From Enterococcus_E cecorum_B (GTDB lineage Bacteria; Bacillota; Bacilli; Lactobacillales; Enterococcaceae), in NCBI GenBank assembly GCA_946499615.1, contig CAMMST010000015.1, positions 1-47,527 on the forward strand: 47,527 bases of DNA, read 5' to 3'. The translations under genes were made by a program, and so were the position numbers. Below the pieces are notes generated by a model. That model made no database searches. It was not told the origin of the DNA and saw nothing but the letters and a program-made list of their open reading frames with translations. Shown in pieces: positions 42,501 through 47,527 of the stretch (position 1 is its first letter; every line of letters begins with the position of its first letter).

Positions 42501-42698
42501 TTGACAGAAAAGACCTTAAATGACTTTGGAAAATTTGATGAGTTGAAAAAAACTGTGGATAAGAAAAAGGCAAAAGAATATTTTGAAAAAATCGGAAATA
42601 CTACATTAAAAAATAGTAAAGTTGGTATTAAAGTCGATAATTTGCTTCGAGATTTTATCTTAAGCGGTGGCAAGAATATTCAAATGCCAAATGACTGA
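39549..42698 (+). CDS. hsdR: Type I restriction endonuclease/translocase subunit
   Basis: 1049 residues. A PD-(D/E)xK nuclease near the N-terminus (DLMLLINGMPVIHIELKRSG, catalytic Asp, Glu, Lys, near 140-160) is followed by a superfamily 2 motor with Walker A TTGSGKTMTS (near 297), DEAH box FIIDEAHRS (near 404), FTGTPI, QMLTGFDSKWINTLYLDK and QAFSRTNRLFD. A helical C-terminal domain binds the methylase core. With hsdM and hsdS it makes an R2M2S complex that cuts unmodified DNA at a distance. The start is ATG 39549 with AGGGAG upstream. All motifs look intact. Confidence 0.94.
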   Translation: MVFTKEADFEEALIDILTRKGWEKEVLKNCSEKDLLINWAKILFENNRGRDRLNDYPLTDGEMQQILEQINELSTPVKLNSFINGKSVSIIRDNPDDKEHFGKTVSLKIYDRHEIAAGQSRYQIVQQPRFSTKSKILNDRRGDLMLLINGMPVIHIELKRSGVPVSQAYNQIEKYAREGVFTGLFSLIQIFVAMEPNETVYFANPGPDGKFNPAYYFHWADFNNELINEWYNIASTLLSIPMAHQLIGFYTVADNSDGILKVMRSYQYYAASKISDKVAEIKWGANNQLGGYIWHTTGSGKTMTSFKSAQLIAGSKKADKVIFLMDRIELGTQSLKEYRGFADENEDVQETENTFELIHKLKSTDPADTLIVTSIQKMSRIKEDNEWNANDIKVISGKRIVFIIDEAHRSTFGDMLANIKQTFPDAVFFGFTGTPIQEENQKKMNTTSTVFGDELHRYSIADGIRDKNVLGFDPYMVATFKDMDVREQVALRKSGAQSKFEAMSDKQKQKIYLRYTDSSQKKMAGHLDSSGRYIKGIEDYIPAAQYQTEEHTRKVVEDIKENWHRLSRLGKFHAIFATSSISEAINYYRLIKQMIPDLKITALFDPNIDNNGQSEYKEDGLVEIIEDYNKRYEQQFTLATFPKMKKDIANRLAHKKPYQRIEITPEKQLDLLIVVDQMLTGFDSKWINTLYLDKVLEYENIIQAFSRTNRLFDESKPFGTIKYYRKPHTMNRLIEEAVKLYSGDKPFGLFVQRLPENLRKMNEIYQDISKLFLEAGIQHFEKLPDEKIKVRKFVRYFNEFNRYLEAATVQGFHWGSALYYDETNNENNIEVLINEITYNILVLRYQELSGEASPGNGGKNEESTYDLKGYIVEMDMGQIDADHMNELFKKYCKQLSIEGASQEEVQELETQLQSSFATLSQKEQEAANIILHRIQSGDISIQDGFTLRDHVNEYIYGENVKQRQNLVAVLGLDADKLDELMNLKLTEKTLNDFGKFDELKKTVDKKKAKEYFEKIGNTTLKNSKVGIKVDNLLRDFILSGGKNIQMPND

Positions 42699-42774
42699 TA
42701 TCTATTCATTGTAGTATAATCACGGATTTGGCTTAGTTTGTATAAGCATCTTCTAAGTCTATAAATCAGTTTTT

Positions 42775-42806
42775 AGAGAATAGCCCCAGCGCTGTTCTCT
42801 TTTTTG
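42775..42806 (+). terminator. Terminator after hsdR
   Basis: The stem AGAGAATAGC with GCTGTTCTCT (two mismatches or wobbles) is followed by a T-run, close to the right edge of the accessory region. Confidence 0.8.
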
Positions 42807-42822
42807 CAATTAAACTTTAAAT

Positions 42823-42851
42823 TTGAATTTTTCCCATGAATTCGGTATTAT
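42823..42851 (+). promoter_or_regulatory. hslO promoter
   Basis: TTGAAT (42823-42828), a 17-base spacer and TATTAT (42846-42851). Having its own promoter explains how hslO-dus remain expressed after separation from ftsH. Confidence 0.65.
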
Positions 42852-42897
42852 CTTTAGGTATCGAGGAAAAAGTGAAAAGAGCCAAAGGAGGAGAAAG

Positions 42898-43785
42898 ATG
42901 GCTGATTATTTAGTAAAAGCGCTGGCGTATGATGGTGTGGTACGTGCCTATGCGGTGAATGCCACAGATACCGTAGCAGAGGCGCAAAAAAGACATGAAA
43001 CTTGGCATACGGCATCGGCTGCTTTAGGTCGTGCCTTAGTGGGAACTTTGCTTTTAGGATCGACTTTAAAAGGGGAAGATAAATTAACCGTAAAAATCTT
43101 AGGTGACGGTCCTGCCGGGGCAATCATTGTCGATGGAAATGCCAAAGGAGAAGTGAAAGGCTATATCCAAAACCCTAAAGTTGCCCTACCATTAAATGCG
43201 CAAGGAAAGATTGACGTGAGAGGCGCGGTGGGTACGCAAGGGTCATTTGTCGTGATTAAAGATTTAGGCTTGAAAGAACCATTTACCGGTCAAACACCTA
43301 TTGTATCTGGTGAGCTAGGAGAAGATTTCACCTATTATCTAGCTTCTTCTGAACAAATCCCTTCAGCAGTTGGACTAAGTGTCTTGGTAAATCCAGATGA
43401 CACGATTCAAACAGCAGGTGGATTCATGCTACAAATTATGCCTGGAGCAAGTGAAGAGCTGATTTCACGTTTAGAGCAAAAACTAGCCAGTCTGCCACGT
43501 GTATCTAGTCTTTTAGATAGTGGGATGACGCCAGAACAAATTTTAGAAACTATTTTGGATGACACGACCATTTTTTATCTTGAAACCCAACCAGTTTGCT
43601 TTAAGTGCGATTGTAACAAAGACAAATTCGCCACAGCACTGATTACGTTAGGGACCAAAGAATTACAAGAAATGATAGATGAAGATCATGGCGCAGAAAC
43701 AGTTTGCTCATTTTGCGGGAATAAATATCACTTCTCTGAGCAAGACTTACAAGGATTAATCACAGAAATTGAGGAAAACAAATGA
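42898..43785 (+). CDS. hslO: Redox-regulated chaperone Hsp33
   Basis: 295 residues. A heat-shock holdase switched on by oxidation. The C-terminal zinc site has the full set of four cysteines (CFKCDC and CSFC, including the CxC and CxxC pairs). The start is ATG 42898 (MADYLVKALAYDG), with AAAGGAGGAG just upstream. The longer frame from 42823 covers the promoter and is rejected. It overlaps dus by ATGA. Confidence 0.95.
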   Translation: MADYLVKALAYDGVVRAYAVNATDTVAEAQKRHETWHTASAALGRALVGTLLLGSTLKGEDKLTVKILGDGPAGAIIVDGNAKGEVKGYIQNPKVALPLNAQGKIDVRGAVGTQGSFVVIKDLGLKEPFTGQTPIVSGELGEDFTYYLASSEQIPSAVGLSVLVNPDDTIQTAGGFMLQIMPGASEELISRLEQKLASLPRVSSLLDSGMTPEQILETILDDTTIFYLETQPVCFKCDCNKDKFATALITLGTKELQEMIDEDHGAETVCSFCGNKYHFSEQDLQGLITEIEENK

Positions 43786-44780
43786 CAAATACTTGGAAAA
43801 TAGGCGATATTGAAATTAAAAACCGAGTCGTAGTGGCACCGATGGCAGGAATTTCTAATGCGGCATTTCGGGTGACAGTCAAAGAAGCAGGGGCCGGTCT
43901 GGTCGTGTGTGAAATGATTAGTGACCAAGGCATTCATTTCCGCAATAAAAAGACTTTAGACATGCTTTACATCGATGAGCGTGAATATCCATTAAGTGTG
44001 CAAATCTTTGGCGGCAATAAAGATAGCTTGGTGGAAGCGGCTCAGTTTGTTGAAGCGAATACCAAAGCAGCCATTATCGACATTAACATGGGTTGTCCGG
44101 TAAATAAAGTAATCAAAGCTGAAGCCGGTGCCAAATGGTTGTTAGATCCAGATAAAGTCTATGAAATGGTCGATGCGGTATCTTCTGCGGTGAAATTACC
44201 GGTAACTGTGAAGATGCGTACTGGCTGGGATGAAGCCCATTTATTCGCTGTGGAAAATGCCAAAGCGGCTCAAGCAGGGGGTGCGGCGGCTTTAGCAATG
44301 CATGGTCGAACTCGCGTGCAAATGTATGAAGGTCATGCAAACTGGGAAATCTTGCGTCAAGTCAAAGAAAACATCGACATTCCATTTATGGGCAATGGCG
44401 ATGTCCGCACACCTGAAGATGCTAAGAAAATGTTAGAGGAAGTCGGTTGCGATGCGGTGATGATCGGTCGGGCTGCTCTAGGAAATCCATGGATGATTAA
44501 ACGCACGGTGCATTATTTAGAAACGGGTGAATTATTACCAGAACCAACCCCACGAGAAAAGATTGATATTGCGAAAATTCACTTCGACCGTTTAATTGAT
44601 TTAAAAGGGGAAAAAGTTGCTTCTCGTGAATTCCGTCAACATGCGGCTTATTATCTAAAAGGCATCCCACGGGCGGCTAAAGTCAAAGCAGCGATTAACC
44701 AAACGGAAGATAAAGCGACAATGATTCAATTATTGGATGACTTCTTGAAAAAAACGGAGGAAAATCCTGTTGTGCGATAA
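43782..44780 (+). CDS. dus: tRNA-dihydrouridine synthase (DusB-like)
   Basis: 332 residues. FMN enzyme that reduces uridine in tRNA. Motifs are VVVAPMAGISNAAFR, INMGCPVNKV with the catalytic Cys, VTVKMRTGWD, AMHGRTRVQMYEG and GNGDVRTPEDA. It begins inside the last codons of hslO (ATGA overlap), so the two are coupled. A terminator follows at 44791. Confidence 0.93.
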   Translation: MTNTWKIGDIEIKNRVVVAPMAGISNAAFRVTVKEAGAGLVVCEMISDQGIHFRNKKTLDMLYIDEREYPLSVQIFGGNKDSLVEAAQFVEANTKAAIIDINMGCPVNKVIKAEAGAKWLLDPDKVYEMVDAVSSAVKLPVTVKMRTGWDEAHLFAVENAKAAQAGGAAALAMHGRTRVQMYEGHANWEILRQVKENIDIPFMGNGDVRTPEDAKKMLEEVGCDAVMIGRAALGNPWMIKRTVHYLETGELLPEPTPREKIDIAKIHFDRLIDLKGEKVASREFRQHAAYYLKGIPRAAKVKAAINQTEDKATMIQLLDDFLKKTEENPVVR

Positions 44781-44790
44781 TAGATAGATG

Positions 44791-44830
44791 AAAAAAATCA
44801 AGCAATTCCTAAATTTTGCTTGATTTTTTC
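44791..44830 (+). terminator. Terminator between dus and lysS
   Basis: The stem AAAAAATCAAGCAA with TTGCTTGATTTTTT, with a T-run at the end. Confidence 0.85.
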
Positions 44831-44886
44831 GCCTTTCATTGGCAATATTATGAATGAGTGCAAATTTTGAAACGGAGGAAAATATC

Positions 44887-46389
44887 TTGACTGAAATTGA
44901 AAGACAAGAAGAGCTAAATGACCAAATGTTGGTTCGTCGTGAGAAAATGGAACGACTAATCGAACAAGGCATTGATCCATTCGGTAAACGTTTTGAGCGT
45001 ACCCATAACTCAAAAGAATTACACGAAACATATGATGACAAAACAAAAGAAGAATTACACGACTTAAACTTAAAAGCTAGCGTTGCTGGTCGTATGATGA
45101 CTAAACGTGGAAAAGGGAAAGCTGGTTTTGCGCATTTACTAGATCGCGAAGGCCAAATCCAAATCTATGTGAGAAAAGATGAAGTCGGCGAAGAAGCCTA
45201 TGAGTTATTCAAACAAGCAGACTTAGGGGACTTTTACGGTGTGACTGGTCAAATTATGAAGACCAATACTGGTGAAGTGTCCATCAAGGCAGAAACTTTT
45301 GAAATTTTATCTAAAGCATTGCGTCCATTACCTGATAAATATCACGGACTAACCAATGTCGAACAAAGATATCGTCAACGTTACTTAGATTTAATTAGTA
45401 ACCGCGAAAGTTTTGACCGCTTTATGAAACGTAGCCAAATCATCAGCGAAATCCGTCGTTACTTAGATTCTCAAGGCTATATCGAAGTCGAAACACCAGT
45501 CTTACACAATCAAGCAGGGGGTGCAGCGGCTCGTCCATTTATCACGCACCATAATGCCCTAGATACGGACCTTTATCTACGTATCGCTTTAGAGTTACAC
45601 TTAAAACGTTTGATTGTCGGCGGTATGGAAAAAGTATACGAAATTTCTCGTGTGTTCCGTAATGAAGGGATTGATACCACTCATAACCCTGAATTTACCA
45701 TGTTAGAAGCTTATACTGCTTACACTGATTATAAAGATGTGATGGACCTTACAGAAGGCATTATCCGCAATGCTGCTCAAAAAGTGTTAGGTACAACTGA
45801 AATTAGTTATGATGGAGAAGCGATTGATTTGACTTCACCATTTAGACGTTTACACATGGTAGATGCCGTGAAAGAAAAAACAGGTGTTGACTTCTGGCAA
45901 GATGTGACACTTGAACAAGCTCGTCAATTAGCTAAAGAACATAATGTAGAAATTACTGATGCGATGGAAATCGGTCATATTATCAATGAATTCTTTGAAA
46001 CATTTGTAGAAGATACCTTACGTCAACCTACTTTTGTTTATGGTCATCCAGTGGCTGTTTCTCCACTTGCGAAGAAAAATCCTGAAGACCCTCGTTTCAC
46101 TGACCGTTTTGAGTTGTTTATCGTGGGTAAAGAGTTTGCCAATGCCTTTACGGAATTGAATGACCCAATCGATCAAAGAGAACGTTTTGAAGCGCAAGAA
46201 CGTGAACGCGCAGCTGGTAATGATGAAGCGCACGGTGTGGATGAAGATTTCCTAGAAGCACTAGAACATGGTCTTCCACCAACCGGAGGCCTAGGAATCG
46301 GTATCGACCGTCTAGTAATGTTACTAACTGATTCTCAATCTATCCGTGACGTCTTATTATTCCCAACTCTTAAAAACGTCGAAAAATAA
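44887..46389 (+). CDS. lysS: Lysyl-tRNA synthetase, class II
   Basis: 500 residues from the chosen start. Joins lysine to tRNA-Lys. An OB-fold anticodon domain (VAGRMMTKRGKGKAGFAHL) is followed by class II motif 1 (YIEVETPVL), motif 2 (FRNEGIDTTHNPEFTMLE) and motif 3 (GLPPTGGLGIGIDRLVMLL). The start is TTG 44887, with GGAGG eight bases before it. ATG 44854 would add 11 residues but has no ribosome site and overlaps a TATTAT promoter-like hexamer. It is followed by the rRNA operon leader, as in enterococci. Confidence 0.94.
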   Translation: MTEIERQEELNDQMLVRREKMERLIEQGIDPFGKRFERTHNSKELHETYDDKTKEELHDLNLKASVAGRMMTKRGKGKAGFAHLLDREGQIQIYVRKDEVGEEAYELFKQADLGDFYGVTGQIMKTNTGEVSIKAETFEILSKALRPLPDKYHGLTNVEQRYRQRYLDLISNRESFDRFMKRSQIISEIRRYLDSQGYIEVETPVLHNQAGGAAARPFITHHNALDTDLYLRIALELHLKRLIVGGMEKVYEISRVFRNEGIDTTHNPEFTMLEAYTAYTDYKDVMDLTEGIIRNAAQKVLGTTEISYDGEAIDLTSPFRRLHMVDAVKEKTGVDFWQDVTLEQARQLAKEHNVEITDAMEIGHIINEFFETFVEDTLRQPTFVYGHPVAVSPLAKKNPEDPRFTDRFELFIVGKEFANAFTELNDPIDQRERFEAQERERAAGNDEAHGVDEDFLEALEHGLPPTGGLGIGIDRLVMLLTDSQSIRDVLLFPTLKNVEK

Positions 46390-46402
46390 GCATAATATAC
46401 AA

Positions 46403-46440
46403 ACAACGCCTAGAAGTACAGGAGACTTCTAGGCGTTTTT
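46403..46440 (+). terminator. Terminator after lysS
   Basis: A perfect 13-bp stem (46404-46416 with 46425-46437) is followed by T residues. Confidence 0.92.
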
Positions 46441-46444
46441 GAAT

Positions 46445-46554
46445 AAGAATGTGAGGCGAGTTGATCAGCTAAGAACGGATAAGTTTTTCCAAGGCATAAA
46501 GATTTTACTAGTCGAGTATGTCTATACGCCGAAGTGGCTAGCTAAGTAAATATA
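46445..46554 (+). repeat. Degenerate palindromic repeat unit D (type 2)
   Basis: It starts AAGAATGTGAGGCGAGTTGATCAG and ends with TATACGCCGAAGTGGCTAG, as in type-2 unit B1. It lacks about 18 bases in the middle, and the outer right arm (AGTCGCTGAAC) is lost. It runs up to the truncated DUF2828 gene. Confidence 0.7.
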
Positions 46555-47015
46555 TGAAGTTTCATCTAATGGGAATAAAAGGTCAGATATTTATGGATCA
46601 GTTGGAATATTTAGCGACCTTTAATGAAGTGGCTAATACGAATCTAGAAGGTGTCTTTGATTTGATTTTACAAACAGCGCTAGAGTATGAGCTACCACAA
46701 ACAGCCTTGCCAGCAAAATTAGTAATCATTTCGGATATGGAGTTTGATGCCTGTGTGGACAATCATGAAGTGACCAATTTCGAACATGCCAAACAAAAAT
46801 TTGCTTCATTTGGTTACACTTTACCAAAAATTGTCTTTTGGAATGTAGCGAGTCGCAATAACCAGCAACCAGTTATCCAAAATGAAGTAGGTGTCTACTT
46901 GGTTTCAGGTGTCATGCCCAAAATTTTAGAGTTGGTTGTTACTGATGCACTAAATCCTTATCAATTTATGTTGGAGGTAGTTGAAAGTCCTCGTTACCAA
47001 CAAATTACTGCTTAA
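46554..47015 (+). pseudogene. C-terminal fragment of a DUF2828-family protein
   Basis: The frame has about 153 codons. The stretch NTNLEGVFDLIL, then KLVIISDMEFDACV, TNFEHAKQKF, LPKIVFWNVASR and VYLVSGVMPKILELV matches the C-terminal von Willebrand-A-like part of DUF2828 proteins, which are normally several hundred residues long. The N-terminal two thirds are missing; upstream is only the degenerate repeat D and the lysS terminator. ATG 46554 has no ribosome site; ATG 46593 has a weak one (AAAAGG). It could still yield a small protein, but I read it as a remnant. Confidence 0.72.
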
Positions 47016-47018
47016 TGA

Positions 47019-47064
47019 TAAAAGTAGGTTGGCCTAAAGGGTGAAGGTTAACCTACTTTTTTAT
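47019..47064 (+). terminator. Terminator after the DUF2828 fragment
   Basis: The stem AAAAGTAGGTT with AACCTACTTTT (inner GCCT with AGG) is followed by a T-run. Confidence 0.85.
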
Positions 47065-47216
47065 ATAAACGAACATAAATAATGAACGAAAAATACTTGA
47101 TTTAAGAAGAAACAGTCTGATTTTTCTTAAAAAGCGAATAATAAAACAAAGATAACCGTGAATATTCCAGTTTTTACAAAAGTTTTAAAAATGACAAAAA
47201 AAGTTTAAATTTCTTG

Positions 47217-47450
47217 TTGACCGAAAGCTGAAATCTTGGTATAGTATTACTTGTCCTTGAGATAGAACCTTGATTTGATAAAGGTTTTCTCAAGTTAATA
47301 AAGACTTTTCAAATTACTCAAAAAAATATAAAAAAACTTGTTGACAAAAAAGTTCCAAGATGATATATTGATTGAGTCGCTGAATTGAAAAACAATTCAG
47401 AAAATTATTTGAAAAAAGTTGTTGACAAACAAAATATAAAGTGTTAAACT
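47217..47450 (+). promoter_or_regulatory. Three tandem rRNA-operon promoters
   Basis: Promoter 1: TTGACC 47217-47222, 17 bases, TATAGT 47240-47245. Promoter 2: TTGACA 47341-47346, 17 bases, TATATT 47364-47369. Promoter 3: TTGACA 47422-47427, 17 bases, TAAACT 47445-47450. A hairpin (CTTGAGA...TCTCAAG, about 47256-47295) lies between 1 and 2. A second hairpin (CTGAATT with AATTCAG, about 47381-47401) lies between 2 and 3. Confidence 0.85.
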
Positions 47451-47527
47451 TTAGAAGTTGTCGATGCAACACAGTAGACCTTTGAAAACTGAACAAATAA
47501 ATGCAAACAACCAATGTGTAGGGTCTT
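47451..47527 (+). other. Start of the rRNA operon leader
   Basis: The segment CCTTTGAAAACTGAACAAA is the leader/spacer motif common before 16S and 23S genes in lactic acid bacteria. The 16S gene itself should begin shortly outside the window. Confidence 0.7.

Noticed and set aside
33828..42820. Integrative element or prophage
   Set aside because: No integrase, transposase, IS ends or att-like repeats were found around the restriction-modification region.
44791..44886. T-box or other riboswitch before lysS
   Set aside because: The hairpin is a plain terminator of dus. No T-box motif, specifier loop or alternative antiterminator is visible in the short leader.
1..47527. CRISPR array
   Set aside because: The repeated elements seen are coding repeats, TRD repeats or 128-bp palindromes; no short repeats with regular unique spacers are present.

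Overview
The window reads as a chromosomal segment of a low-GC Gram-positive coccus, most likely Enterococcus or a close relative. The reasons are the order ldh / pth-mfd-yabM-rqcP-divIC-yabR-tilS-hpt-ftsH / hslO-dus-lysS followed by an rRNA operon leader, the class A sortase and LPXTG surface protein, the enterococcal-type L,D-transpeptidase, and a ferrochelatase with no other haem genes nearby. The genus call is inference from gene order and protein style, because no database was searched.

Layout. 1-3300: the C-terminal end of a large repeat-containing LPXTG surface protein converges on an M3-family oligopeptidase (pepF) across a shared terminator. 3300-7140: a TetR-type regulator, an APC permease, and then the wreck of an ABC exporter/Rgg regulator module. 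7140-9000: a B6-type salvage operon (kinase, ECF S component, DUF436 protein). 9000-14230: a VanZ-like protein, an intact divergent ABC exporter/Rgg pair, a lipoprotein, an unlisted 37-residue membrane peptide, and ferrochelatase. 14213-19302: sortase A, an ABC-F ATPase whose 3' end carries a HigBA-like toxin-antitoxin cassette between 33-bp direct repeats, and an L,D-transpeptidase. 19600-22225: an unknown membrane protein and ldh.

22225-33830 is the conserved cluster pth to ftsH, covering translation quality control, transcription-coupled repair, cell division and tRNA-Ile lysidine formation. 33830-42820 is an AT-rich accessory insertion that splits ftsH from hslO. It holds an antitoxin remnant, a GNAT pseudogene, an orphan HsdS specificity cassette and a complete type I restriction-modification operon (hsdM-hsdS-hsdR). 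42820-46440 returns to the core (hslO-dus-lysS). The window ends in three tandem rRNA-type promoters and the start of an rRNA leader.

The most unusual structures are these. (1) A family of intergenic palindromic elements occurs at 8990, 15205, 29353 and (degenerate) 46445. Full units are exactly 128 bp in three different sequence types, are arrayed in tandem in one orientation, and three of the arrays end in a 5' partial unit. (2) The HsdS has two practically identical target-recognition domains (3 differences in 527 bp), and a different, silent domain cassette lies upstream of hsdM. (3) The toxin-antitoxin cassette sits in the ABC-F gene end and is bounded by a 33-bp duplication that restores the host gene and also supplies the antitoxin stop codon.
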